Shown here piece after piece: positions 27,576-36,005 of a stretch of DNA of 64,000 bases. Numbering within the stretch: position 1 is the stretch's first letter; each line of letters opens with the position of its first letter. Below the pieces are notes generated by a model. That model made no database searches and had not been told where the DNA came from. It saw only the letters and a program-made list of their open reading frames with translations. The position numbers and the translations under genes are program-made. This stretch comes from JAPOXR01 sp965199765 (GTDB lineage Bacteria > Pseudomonadota > Alphaproteobacteria > Rhodobacterales > Rhodobacteraceae), in NCBI GenBank assembly GCA_965199765.1, contig CBDATC010000002.1, forward strand, positions 1,240,001 to 1,304,000, given 5' to 3'.

Positions 27576-27596
27576 CTCAATTCTTCGCATGGTTAA
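26793..27596 (+). CDS. GT25-family glycosyltransferase, copy A
   Basis: Glycosyltransferase of the LPS-biosynthesis GT25 family. The start IYLINHRVDRLKFQEKQFRS matches its N-terminal strand, and the acidic motif AIILEDDAII (about residues 84-93) is the expected nucleotide-sugar/metal site. A second block LCTAGYVLWPSGAKKL follows. The frame starts at TTG (26793). It is close to copy D (32762-33538) along its whole length but reads YWEEGN where copy D has a G10-encoded YWGGGN. Likely adds a hexose to lipo- or exopolysaccharide; donor and acceptor unknown. Confidence 0.75.
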   Translation: MKIYLINHRVDRLKFQEKQFRSLGLKFHRFEVIPFKGDDTSLPFPIKNKLYWEEGNTLFLSSAQLSCFASHVNIWAEIESSQPAIILEDDAIIASCFRQLIKKLSALEDIDYINLETSPDSRALLPESHHQCHSLQKLAINTLCTAGYVLWPSGAKKLLVSAQRRADAVDLLIRENRALRSFQLIPAQIIQRQFLPSKEIHDFRISTIPGAINPPSRTVAMKWRRFKGRIFRCVRRIQVILKGGRIEVVAYWDGTIPEKNVLNSSHG

Positions 27597-27757
27597 TGCA
27601 ATGAGTAAATCCAAATACCATTGCTGATAACAATTGGAGTAACGGGTATTGAAAGGAACAGCCCAGCGTTCTAGTCAACATCTCTTCACTATAAATTTAG
27701 GCAGGTATACCAAGCATCCTACACCAACACTTTTAGATAATTTTGAACAAATTGATC

Positions 27758-28522
27758 ATGAAATTCAAGTCATTCATTCTACACTTACCAAGATCTACTC
27801 AACGGAAAAAGAACGTCTTGGCGTTGAAAAATTTGCTACCGTGGCCCGTAGAAATATTTGAATGCGTAGATGGGCAATCTCTAACAAAAATTGAGATAGG
27901 AAAATTCTATCAAAAGAACATTCTTCATCCAAATTATCCGTTTGAGTTAAATTCAAGAGAGATTGGGATATTTTTGACTTTTCGAAAGCTATGGAGACAT
28001 ATTCTGGATGAGGGAATTGAGGTGGCGATGATTGCCGAAGACGATGTTGCTATAGATCGTAAATGTTTTGAATCGGCGTTTGAAGTGGCAATTCGATATG
28101 CTGAAGAAAGAGAACATATCAAATTCAACCTCCGTCCACTTAAATCCTGCGTGAGTAAGGTTAAGTGCGGCGAATATACACTAGCAGTTGAGAAAACTGT
28201 ACCGCTTGGGATGGTGTGCCATTTGATTTCTTATCGATCCGCAGAGAAGCTTTTGTATTCATCAAGAGTATTCGATAGACCAGTTGATTGCCACTTGCAA
28301 CTTGTCAATTTTACTGGCGAAACCATTAGCACAATTTGGCCGTCAGGAGTTAGAGAAATTTCAAACACCTTGGGTGGGTCGTCGATCCATCAAAATCACA
28401 TTCGTTTTGATCCCTTCCTGCAATTGCGGAGACAGGTTGATCGTTCACTGTATCGCTTCCAGGTTGGCCGTTTGCACCGACAAATCTTTCCCGTAGATAA
28501 GTCGTATTTTGCTGAGGATTGA
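27758..28522 (+). CDS. GT25-family glycosyltransferase, copy B
   Basis: The N-terminal FKSFILHLPRSTQRKKNVLA has the family pattern. The central AMIAEDDVAI supplies the conserved EDD, and MVCHLISYRSAEKLL resembles the later GxxxY block. I choose the ATG at 27758 rather than 27743 because homology begins there. Diverged from copies A and D, so not part of the recent duplication. Visibly A+T-rich compared with the housekeeping flanks, a sign of transfer. Probably acts on the same glycan as its neighbours. Confidence 0.7.
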   Translation: MKFKSFILHLPRSTQRKKNVLALKNLLPWPVEIFECVDGQSLTKIEIGKFYQKNILHPNYPFELNSREIGIFLTFRKLWRHILDEGIEVAMIAEDDVAIDRKCFESAFEVAIRYAEEREHIKFNLRPLKSCVSKVKCGEYTLAVEKTVPLGMVCHLISYRSAEKLLYSSRVFDRPVDCHLQLVNFTGETISTIWPSGVREISNTLGGSSIHQNHIRFDPFLQLRRQVDRSLYRFQVGRLHRQIFPVDKSYFAED

Positions 28523-28962
28523 TCACATAGCGGTTTTCGGTTTATTGACCGGAGACCATTTGCTTTTTTCTAGATCTACCATGTCGATTGTTGAATATAG
28601 AATGGTCAAAATTTAGGAGCTTTTCATTGTCCAAAATCGAACTACAGTGCATCACCGCCTGCAATTGGGATGATTTCGGAATATGCCCCATGACGCAAGT
28701 GACGCGCTTCGCGAATAGCTCGATTTAAGTTTTCCCAGGCTTGGAAAAGGCGCATTCGTACGGCCCGCGAAGATTTGTCAGCTAACAAAATCCTACGAAG
28801 TGGAAATAGCAGGTCATCATGAAAATTTGGTAGGATCGCTGCCTGCGTAGGTAATGCAGGTACAGCTTGGAATGCTTTCAGTGCGGTATTGCCCGATAAC
28901 GGATAGAATCTTTCGCACATTTGCATTTGCCGGTGGTTCCTTTCAGACAGAGAGGACCGACA
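28523..28962. other. non-coding stretch before the IS256 remnant
   Basis: About 440 bp. On the minus strand part of a 290-codon open frame (28642-29514) runs through it; its last 60 residues look protein-like (LFQAWENLNRAIREARHLRH), but the rest is antisense to the transposase fragment, so I do not call it. No promoter recognised. Confidence 0.35.
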
Positions 28963-29196
28963 ATGGACAAGAAAGACGACAATCCGATGGGAAAAGTAGT
29001 TCACATCAATGAGGCGAGGATCAAGGATCACCTGGGTGAAATGGTCAGGGACGCGGTTGAGGTGACGCTGAACACGATGCTGGATGCCGAAGCCGATCGA
29101 CTTTGCGGCGCGGCGCGATACGAACGAACCGAAGCGCGCAGGGACACCCGGCTGAAGCCGGTCCTGCGGAAAAACCAGCTTCTGATCTTTCCCTAG
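28963..29196 (+). pseudogene. N-terminal fragment of an IS256-family transposase
   Basis: From the ATG at 28963, the segment EARIKDHLGEMVRDAVEVTL, then LDAEADRLCGAARYERTEAR, is the characteristic IS256 N-terminus. The frame ends at 29196, before any catalytic DDE region. Truncation shows it is inactive. Confidence 0.75.
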
Positions 29197-29559
29197 GTGA
29201 GAGTGCGGAATCTGGCTTCGCGGTTTCTGTCGCTGGCGGCGAAGCGGGAAGCGGAGGACTGACGGATGATCGGAAATTTCCCTAACAGCGAAACGTGATT
29301 TCTTCACGGCGAGATTCTGCAACCAAACACCAAGTCGAGGAAGAATACACATGATTTTGGAAGTCCTTGTTTGCCTCAGTTCACAATTCAAAGGTCCAAA
29401 AACGCTTCGAAGAGATAACGAAATAATTGCGCAAGAAAAACCAACAGCCGGAATCTTGACCGCCGTGCGAACGCCTATGTGAGGCTCCAAAACCTTGTCG
29501 GAGATGTTCTCCATTGCACTGCTTAATGTAACCTTGACACTTAGGAGACGGAATTTCGA
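29197..29559. other. non-coding stretch upstream of rfbA
   Basis: About 360 bp that continues IS256-derived sequence and then becomes A+T-rich before rfbA. TAGGAG about 20 bases before the rfbA ATG may be a ribosome-binding site. No clear promoter. Confidence 0.35.
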
Positions 29560-30441
29560 ATGAAGGGAATAGTACTGGCGGGAGGACTGGGCACTCGGCT
29601 CATGCCGCTAACATCATTCATAAGCAAGAATCTGCTGCCCGTATACAGCAAACCGATGATCTATTATCCAATAGCAACGTTGATGCAGGCACAAATCCGA
29701 GAGATTTTGATAATTTCCCACCCTCGCGACCTTGCATTGTTCAGAGCCCTTTTGGGAGAAGGCACCAAGTGGGGGATATCAATCGAATATGCTATCCAGA
29801 ACACTCCGCGGGGCATTGGCGAAGCGTTTCTTATCGCCCGGGAGTTCGTCGGAAATGACAGATGTGCCTTGATTCTTGGTGATAATGTTTTTGTTGGCAA
29901 AGATATTTCAAAACTGCTCACAAGTTGTGATGTTCATCAAATGAGTGCAACATTTTTTGCTTCTCATGTTTCTGACCCAGAACGGTTCGGAGTGGTATCC
30001 TATAACAAGCACAGTGGATTTGGTCGAATTATTGAAAAGCCTGAATCACCGAGTTCTAACTGGGCAGTCACGGGTCTGTACTTTTATGACAACTCTGTTC
30101 TTGATGTTGCAAGACAGATCGCTCCTAGTGCGCGAGGTGAATTGGAAATCACCGACATCAACAATCGCTATTTGGAAGCAGGAACTGGCTTGGTTGTGCC
30201 AATCAACAGTTGTATCAAGTGGTTCGATGTCGGGACAGTTCAGAGCTTGTTTCAAGCTTCACACATGGTTGGTCTGTTCGAGACCAGTGGACGTGTAAAG
30301 AGGTTGGTTTGCTCCCCGGAACAGATCGCATTTGAACACGGATGGATTGACCAAGACCAGTTGGCTAAATTGGCAAAGGCGTTGAGTTCAAGCGAATATG
30401 GAAAGCGTCTTTTAGAACTATATGAATTGTCACGCAGATAA
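29560..30441 (+). CDS. rfbA: glucose-1-phosphate thymidylyltransferase
   Basis: Makes dTDP-glucose from glucose-1-phosphate and dTTP, the first step to dTDP-rhamnose and related deoxysugars. The nucleotide-binding start is KGIVLAGGLGTRLMPLTSF. Further family blocks: LLPVYSKPMIYYPIATLMQA, LILGDNVFVG, the sugar-binding EKPESPSS segment and FDVGTVQSL. 293 aa is normal for RmlA. rfbB, rfbC and rfbD are absent from the window, so the pathway must be completed elsewhere or the product used differently. Flanked by GT25 genes. Confidence 0.9.
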   Translation: MKGIVLAGGLGTRLMPLTSFISKNLLPVYSKPMIYYPIATLMQAQIREILIISHPRDLALFRALLGEGTKWGISIEYAIQNTPRGIGEAFLIAREFVGNDRCALILGDNVFVGKDISKLLTSCDVHQMSATFFASHVSDPERFGVVSYNKHSGFGRIIEKPESPSSNWAVTGLYFYDNSVLDVARQIAPSARGELEITDINNRYLEAGTGLVVPINSCIKWFDVGTVQSLFQASHMVGLFETSGRVKRLVCSPEQIAFEHGWIDQDQLAKLAKALSSSEYGKRLLELYELSRR

Positions 30442-30546
30442 TGGAACATTCCACGTGCTTTCACTACTGCACACAATTCCGTTTGGATTCACTTTGACCT
30501 ACAAAAAATCGTCCAGCTAAACTCAAATTTGTTCAGGAATAAATCA

Positions 30547-31404
30547 GTGAGAATTATTGTAATTTCCTTAAAGACCGAGCATAATCGAAGGTGTTACATT
30601 GATTGGCAAATGAAAAATGCTGGATTAGGGTTTGAGTTCTTTGATGCATTAACTCCGGACGACGTAACGACCGATCAATTACAAATGATGATGCGCCACG
30701 CTACTGGACCCACTCTGATGAGACATATTGGATGCTGTCTAAGCCACCAATATGTGTGGAAAATTATTGCTGAGGGTACAGAACCGGTTGCCATTCTTGA
30801 AGACGACGTATACATTTCATCAAGCTTGCCAAATGTGCTCACAGAAATTCGTTCAATGATTCTACCAAACGAGGTATATGACATTGAATTCGTTGGCCGG
30901 AAGCATTTGATCGCGCGAACAACTCATTGGACAAAAAATGGTGGACAGCCTAATGAGTGTTCAGCTCGTCGCTGTTACCTTAATAAGAATGGATCTGGCG
31001 GATATGTACTTGATCCAAAGACGGCTAAGAAACTTGCATATGAAGCAAAGGACAAACATTTTCCGGTTGATACTTGGCTGTACACCCGCCCTTGGCTTAA
31101 GAGCTATCTCATTGAACCTATGCCTGTGATCCAAGCAATATATACCATAGACCAAACGCTGCATGAATCCGGCGTTAGCGTAGAAGATTCTACCTTATCC
31201 CCGTGTCCCAACCAAATTGGGCCTGATCGTTGGAAACCCAGAGCGCGCCTCAACAGGCTTAAAAACAAGATTGAACACCTCCCTGCAATTGTTCAGTCAA
31301 TGGGGCAAAGCAGATTCCAAGTTCCTAGACCTGCTCCCGACTTATTCGCTTTATTGCAAAAACACCAATCAAGTGAGAAAAACACGACATATATTCCACG
31401 CTGA
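30547..31404 (+). CDS. GT25-family glycosyltransferase, copy C
   Basis: Starts at GTG 30547 (TTG 30529 also possible), beginning VRIIVISLKTEHNRRCYIDW. A conserved GCCLSHQYVWKIIAEG block precedes VAILEDDVYIS, which carries the family EDD. Later SGGYVLDPKTAKKLAYEA and DTWLY are typical of GT25. About 285 aa. Lies between rfbA and galE and is likely co-expressed with them. Specificity not predictable. Confidence 0.75.
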   Translation: MRIIVISLKTEHNRRCYIDWQMKNAGLGFEFFDALTPDDVTTDQLQMMMRHATGPTLMRHIGCCLSHQYVWKIIAEGTEPVAILEDDVYISSSLPNVLTEIRSMILPNEVYDIEFVGRKHLIARTTHWTKNGGQPNECSARRCYLNKNGSGGYVLDPKTAKKLAYEAKDKHFPVDTWLYTRPWLKSYLIEPMPVIQAIYTIDQTLHESGVSVEDSTLSPCPNQIGPDRWKPRARLNRLKNKIEHLPAIVQSMGQSRFQVPRPAPDLFALLQKHQSSEKNTTYIPR

Positions 31405-31537
31405 AATCAACCGGTTTCTTGGCATCAATCAGGACTACAGTTTTTCTTGACCGCAGAGTACAAAGTAACGCAGCTAAAATTAGTCAGCGAACTTTTAAAT
31501 TACCTGAGAAATCCAACAATCAGGGATCGTTAATGCA

Positions 31538-32530
31538 ATGACAAAGCCAGCGGTGGTGGTGACTGGTGGAGCCGGCTATATCGGTCCTCATGTGTGCAAA
31601 GCACTGTCGGAACAAGGATGGCTACCCATTACAATTGACAATCTTTCAACCGGTAATGCCTCTGCGGTTTCTTACGGACCATTAGAAATTGGTGACCTAG
31701 GCGATCAAGCATTCGTAGACGCTGTCTTCAATAAATATAATGCCAGGAGTTTAACGCATTTGGCAGCAAGCGTCTCAGTCGGAGAAGCGTCTACCAATCC
31801 TACCTTATACTGGCGAAATAACGCCTTATCAACTTTCAATCTTATTGAATGTGCAGTTCGTGCAAGATGTAAACACGTCGTCTTTGCCTCCACTGGAGCT
31901 GTCTATGGCGAAGCAGGGTCAAACAAGCTGAGCGAAGAGACGGTTCCTATACCAATAAACGCATATGGAGCTTCCAAACTAGCTTCAGAATTTATGCTGC
32001 GGGACCTTTGCGCTAATGATGATTTACAATGTGTTGTATTGCGGCTGTTTAATGTCGCTGGCGCGGATCCAGAGGTTGACACCACAGGGGCATTATTGCA
32101 CCGAACCCATCTGATACCAACTATACTTGATCGAATTGCAACGGGACAGAAAGAAGTCTGCATCTATGGCACTGACCACAATACACCTGACGGAACATGT
32201 ATACGAGATTACATACACGTCAAAGATGTTGCTACCGCCTGCTGCCGTGCTCTCGATTTGCTAAAATCCGGACGTTCTTTTGATACCATCAATATCGGAT
32301 CTGGCCATGGCTCAAGTGTGTCGGATATAGTTTCGATTTGTGAAAAAATCACCGGTGTTCAAGTCAAACGAATAATTTTACCTCCTCGCAGTGGTGATGC
32401 ATCATTAGTCATTGCCGACAATCGTCTTATGCAAAAAAGACTAAAAATTGACCGATTACGTATGAACTATGAGATTGTTAATGATTATTGGCAATGGTGT
32501 CAGAGTATCACAATATCTCACCTAAACTGA
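31538..32530 (+). CDS. galE: UDP-glucose 4-epimerase
   Basis: Extended short-chain dehydrogenase that interconverts UDP-glucose and UDP-galactose (or the N-acetyl forms). The NAD-binding VVVTGGAGYIGPHV is at the N-terminus. The catalytic Ser/Thr and YxxxK appear in FASTGAVYGE and NAYGASKLASEFM. RDYIHVKDVATA and LRLFNVAGADPEVDT are GalE-specific. 330 aa is standard. Supplies activated galactose to the adjacent transferases. Confidence 0.93.
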   Translation: MTKPAVVVTGGAGYIGPHVCKALSEQGWLPITIDNLSTGNASAVSYGPLEIGDLGDQAFVDAVFNKYNARSLTHLAASVSVGEASTNPTLYWRNNALSTFNLIECAVRARCKHVVFASTGAVYGEAGSNKLSEETVPIPINAYGASKLASEFMLRDLCANDDLQCVVLRLFNVAGADPEVDTTGALLHRTHLIPTILDRIATGQKEVCIYGTDHNTPDGTCIRDYIHVKDVATACCRALDLLKSGRSFDTINIGSGHGSSVSDIVSICEKITGVQVKRIILPPRSGDASLVIADNRLMQKRLKIDRLRMNYEIVNDYWQWCQSITISHLN

Positions 32531-32761
32531 TTTGCTCTTATAAATTACAGATAATCTTCAAAACTAACTCAACCGGTAGTTCTTCACCCCACAAGGCAAG
32601 TTTACAAAATCCAAGTTTACAAGAATCTCAAAGTGCTTCAGACAGCGACAACAATAACCAAATGAAAAAACCAGGTTACCAATAATCTAATCGTCACATG
32701 ACTACATTTCGACAAACTCGATCATGTGAAATCACCTCCGACTGCTTTAACAATTATGATC

Positions 32762-33538
32762 TTAACGAGGATTAGTTCCGTCCCAATACGGAATAACTTC
32801 AAAGCGACCACCTTTTACAATGACTTGAATTCTTCGAGCAGCTCGAATCATCCTACCCTTAAATCGTCGCCATTCCATCGCAAATGTTCGAGAAGGTGGA
32901 TTAATTGCACTAAGAATCGTAGAGATTCGAAAATCTTGAATTTCCTTGCTGGGTAGAAATTGTTGTTGAATTATCTGCGCTGGAATGAGTTGAAATGATC
33001 GAAGTGCTCTATTTTCCCTAATTAACCGGTCAACAGCGTCAGGTCTTCGTTGGGCCGAGACAAGGAGCTTCTTCGCCCCACTTGGCCAGAGCACATATCC
33101 AGCCGCGCAAAGTGAGTTGATCGCCAGTTTCTGCAGGGAATGGCACTGATGATGGCTCTCCGGAAGAAGTGCGCGAGATTGAGGACTTGTTTCCAAATTT
33201 ATGTAGTCAATGTCTTCTAATGCCGATAATTTTTTCAATAGCTGCCTGAAACATGGTGCGATTATAGCATCATCTTCAAGAATTATGGCTGTTTGGCTAG
33301 ACTCAATTTCAGCCCAAATATTGACATGAGATGCAAAACAACTTAATTCAGTTGGACTCGGAAAGAAAGTATTTCCCCCCCCCCAATACAATTTTCTTTT
33401 AACAGGAAAAGGTAAACAAGTATCATCTCCCTTGAACGGAATGACTTCAAAGCGATGAAATTTCAGACCCAATGATCGAAATTGCTTTTCTTGAAACTTT
33501 AGTCGATCAACCCTTTGATTTATCAGATATATCTTCAA
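32762..33538 (-). CDS. GT25-family glycosyltransferase, copy D, with an in-frame G10 tract
   Basis: Close paralogue of copy A in opposite orientation (IYLINQRVDRLKFQEKQFRS, AIILEDDAII, LCAAGYVLWPSGAKKL). A run of ten G on the coding strand encodes the YWGGGN segment at about residue 53. Copy A has GAAGAG interspersed there, encoding YWEEGN. The reading frame is intact with ten G. Loss or gain of one base would stop translation early, so this looks like an ON allele of a slippage-prone gene (inference). The protein ends slightly earlier than copy A. Confidence 0.75.
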   Translation of the reverse strand: MKIYLINQRVDRLKFQEKQFRSLGLKFHRFEVIPFKGDDTCLPFPVKRKLYWGGGNTFFPSPTELSCFASHVNIWAEIESSQTAIILEDDAIIAPCFRQLLKKLSALEDIDYINLETSPQSRALLPESHHQCHSLQKLAINSLCAAGYVLWPSGAKKLLVSAQRRPDAVDRLIRENRALRSFQLIPAQIIQQQFLPSKEIQDFRISTILSAINPPSRTFAMEWRRFKGRMIRAARRIQVIVKGGRFEVIPYWDGTNPR

Positions 33539-33545
33539 GTCAATG
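32770..33545 (-). repeat. right copy of the inverted repeat containing GT25 copy D
   Basis: Reverse complement of the sequence at 26790-27575. Both copies diverge outside the gene. Together they flank GT25-B, the IS256 remnant, rfbA, GT25-C and galE. Confidence 0.8.
33375..33384. repeat. C10 homopolymer tract in GT25 copy D
   Basis: Ten consecutive C on the plus strand (G on the coding strand). The paralogous site in copy A is broken up by A residues and has no run longer than three. Homopolymers of this length are prone to replication slippage. Confidence 0.9.
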
Positions 33546-33840
33546 ATCCCTAGTGTATCTTCAAAGTGATTTCAAACCGTCGAGCAGCTTCTTGTTATGT
33601 AAAACTGTGGGCACAATTTTTTTGTGTATCAGAATTCTTATTTCTTTGTATACCAAAATCATCAAATTTGCTTGAGGATATAATAGAGTTACAGTTTCAG
33701 CTGAAATTTGGCAAGTCTGTCTTGTACACTCCCTCCTATCGGCAACACTGACATCCCCAAAAAATTTATGCTTCGCGGCAATTCAACGAAGTGAGTAACT
33801 CGTACAATTCGAAAGTGTCTCGTGTTTCCGCCGTATCCTT
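33539..33840. other. non-coding A+T-rich stretch
   Basis: About 300 bp between GT25 copy D and the DUF4411 gene. No gene or clear regulatory element recognised. Confidence 0.4.
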
Positions 33841-34473
33841 CTAATTCTCGCAATCACAAACAACAGAAAATTCTATGCACGGCAAGGCTTTGAACGGCAG
33901 AATCGACTTTTCCGACAGACACAAGCTATGGGAGTGCAGTATCCAACCTCTCTGATTGAGAATTTGGCTATCAAGCCTCAGTTCAGTCTGTTCCAAAACG
34001 AACCTTGCTCGCTCACGGCGGAGCATTTCATATGGATTCTTGCAGCATATATTGAGACCGACGCATGCGTTCGGAATCTTGATTTTTTCTGTGGTATTGG
34101 CAGGAACTTCGTGCGTTACGACAATGCTCTTTTGAACCAGTGCTTGCGCGACTAGCCAACTGTCGAACCTGTAGAAAGATCGAGACGGCGGAGGGCTTGT
34201 ATCCCTGATTTTTTGCCCAATCGCCCACAGTACCAACTGCCTGCAATACGTCCTCGTTTGGCGGAAGAAAGAAGCCTGCGCCTCGCGCGCGAGTCCACTT
34301 CGCGAGATCGTCGTCCCCGGCTTGTAGTTTGTTCGCGACCTTCTCAATGCTCTTGACCTTGCCAGCACTGCTCTGCTCAACCAGCCACTTCCAGAATGCG
34401 GGGCAAAAATCGAAACCGAATGTAGATTCTTGGCCTGTATGAACACATTCGAATCAACGAGATAAGTGCTCAT
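33841..34473 (-). pseudogene. DUF4411 (PIN-like) toxin gene with two frameshifts
   Basis: DUF4411 proteins are PIN-domain nucleases paired with ImmA/IrrE-type antitoxins. The start STYLVDSNVFIQAKN matches the family, including the first PIN aspartate. At about 34430 homology moves to another frame (FGFDFCPAFWKWLVEQ, then AGDDDLAKWTRARG, VGTVGDWAKNQGYKPSAV). It returns to the first frame at about 34170 (FDSWLVAQALVQ, then VVTHEVPANTTEKIKIPNAC). Read straight, some 85 residues are garbage and the natural stop is passed. The ATG overlaps the antitoxin-like gene by 4 bp. Inactive if the sequence is accurate. Confidence 0.7.
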
Positions 34474-35624
34474 ATCATCAACCCAACTTCGCGTCCAAGC
34501 CGGTTCAAAATCTCGGTTTTCCGGATACCCAGCATCCGGAATGCATCCCGATACAGGGTCTGCCCTTCGAGCGTGCTCACTACAACCGCTCGAACAAACC
34601 GTGGTCCTACGCGTGCGATTGTTGTGCGATGGAAATTGCCACCACCTGCTGACACTAACTTCTTTAGCCGTTCGTTTTCTTGTGCCCACGCGGTGTTAAA
34701 GTGGTCGGATGAAAGCCACCCCGCATCAAGCAAGCGGCGAAGAGCTACCAAATTGCTGACTTTGTAAGTTCGTGTCAGTCTGGATAGCGTATCCGACAAT
34801 GGTTCGCTTTGGCTAAGTTCGATCCGCAAAGATTCCAGCGGGACCAGAAACTCGGCTGCTACCGCGTTGCACCAAACCTCCTCAGCGCGGAAGCCTGTTT
34901 CTGGCGCGGCACCAAAATTTGACAAGGCAGTCTTGCCTATCCAGATATGCGCAAGCTCGTGTGCGAGAGTGAACATCTGCGCCGCTTTTGTGTCCCTGCC
35001 ATTGATAAAAATCAGCGGCGCGAGCGGATCACTCAATGCGAAACCACGAAACTCGGCGGGATCAAGACAGCGGTGAGTGTTGCTCCCCACAGTGCCGCTT
35101 ACCATGACGAGAACACATGCTTCATCAATCCGACTAATCAACAGCCGAAGTGCGTCGTCCCAAGTCTTACATTCACGGCGAGTGGCTAGATCAAACCCTA
35201 GTGTTTCCCGCATCCGAGTTGCAACAGTTTCAGGCGATGTTTTGATCGAAGCGCTACCAACGAAATCAAGCTCCTGTTCTCCAGCGACGCGCAAGAACTC
35301 CCGATACCAACTCTGCCGTTCTTGACAGGCGTAGATCGTTTCTAACAGGTTCGGGCTGGGTCGAATAATGTCTTTCCCGGCGAAGGTGCGGAAGTCTGGA
35401 ATCGGAACGGGTTCCTCGGGTGGTGATGATAGGAACAAGTAGCCGATCGGCACATAAACGGCACGTGCGAACTCCTCCAACTGCTTCAGGGTTGGCCGCG
35501 TTTGCCCGGCTTCCCATTCCGGTAGTTTCTTGAACTTCTTCTTTACCATCAGATCTTCTTGCGCGAGCCCAGCGCGTTCGCGCGCCCAACGCATAAGATC
35601 GGGGTTGATGGAGACACGAATCAT
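34470..35624 (-). CDS. XRE-family regulator with ImmA/IrrE zinc peptidase domain
   Basis: An N-terminal helix-turn-helix (DLMRWARERAGLAQEDLMVK, then WEAGQTRPTLKQLEEFA) is fused to a zinc-peptidase domain carrying HELAH in FTLAHELAHIWIGK (about residue 243). This COG2856-type architecture is the usual partner of DUF4411 in a toxin-antitoxin-like pair, where it probably represses the operon and neutralises the toxin (family knowledge and inference). 384 aa, intact. It precedes the broken toxin with a 4 bp overlap, leaving an orphan antitoxin. Confidence 0.85.
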   Translation of the reverse strand: MIRVSINPDLMRWARERAGLAQEDLMVKKKFKKLPEWEAGQTRPTLKQLEEFARAVYVPIGYLFLSSPPEEPVPIPDFRTFAGKDIIRPSPNLLETIYACQERQSWYREFLRVAGEQELDFVGSASIKTSPETVATRMRETLGFDLATRRECKTWDDALRLLISRIDEACVLVMVSGTVGSNTHRCLDPAEFRGFALSDPLAPLIFINGRDTKAAQMFTLAHELAHIWIGKTALSNFGAAPETGFRAEEVWCNAVAAEFLVPLESLRIELSQSEPLSDTLSRLTRTYKVSNLVALRRLLDAGWLSSDHFNTAWAQENERLKKLVSAGGGNFHRTTIARVGPRFVRAVVVSTLEGQTLYRDAFRMLGIRKTEILNRLGREVGLMI

Positions 35625-36005
35625 ACGGCAGCCTCAACTGCTTACTCGCCGGAAACGAGACGAACTTCGCCAACCATTAGTTTCAGATACGAAGGTCAAG
35701 TTTTCTTTGAAGAATGCTTTGCGATCTCTGGATACGAGCCTGCCTGCTATTGGATGTTCTTGGTGGGATATACAGCATTCAATTCACCTCAAGAGACAGA
35801 TCCAATCTCGTGGACGATCATCGAGTTAGTTTCAAGAAACACTTTAATGTGCCTTGGACCAAAGAGATAGGCTCTACTTCGGATGGGCAGAAGCGATTTC
35901 GCCGCCCTATCAACTCTCTGTTGTTGGCGAAACGAGCGGACTGTCCGATTGTCTTTTTTTGCAACACCGAAAAGATGCTTCGAAACAATCTAAGGTATGG
36001 TCCCA
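35625..36005. other. stretch between the ImmA/IrrE gene and dapB
   Basis: About 380 bp at the right border of the island. Plus-strand open frames exist but show no family features and look like chance. No direct repeat or tRNA fragment that could be an attachment site was seen. Confidence 0.4.

Noticed and set aside
28642..29514. 290-codon minus-strand open frame
   Set aside because: Most of it is antisense to the IS256 transposase fragment (28963-29196) and it has no family motif; only its last 60 residues look protein-like.
34474..34689. 72-residue N-terminal extension of the DUF4411 frame
   Set aside because: It is antisense-free but out of frame with, and fully inside, the upstream ImmA/IrrE gene; family homology starts at the ATG 34473.
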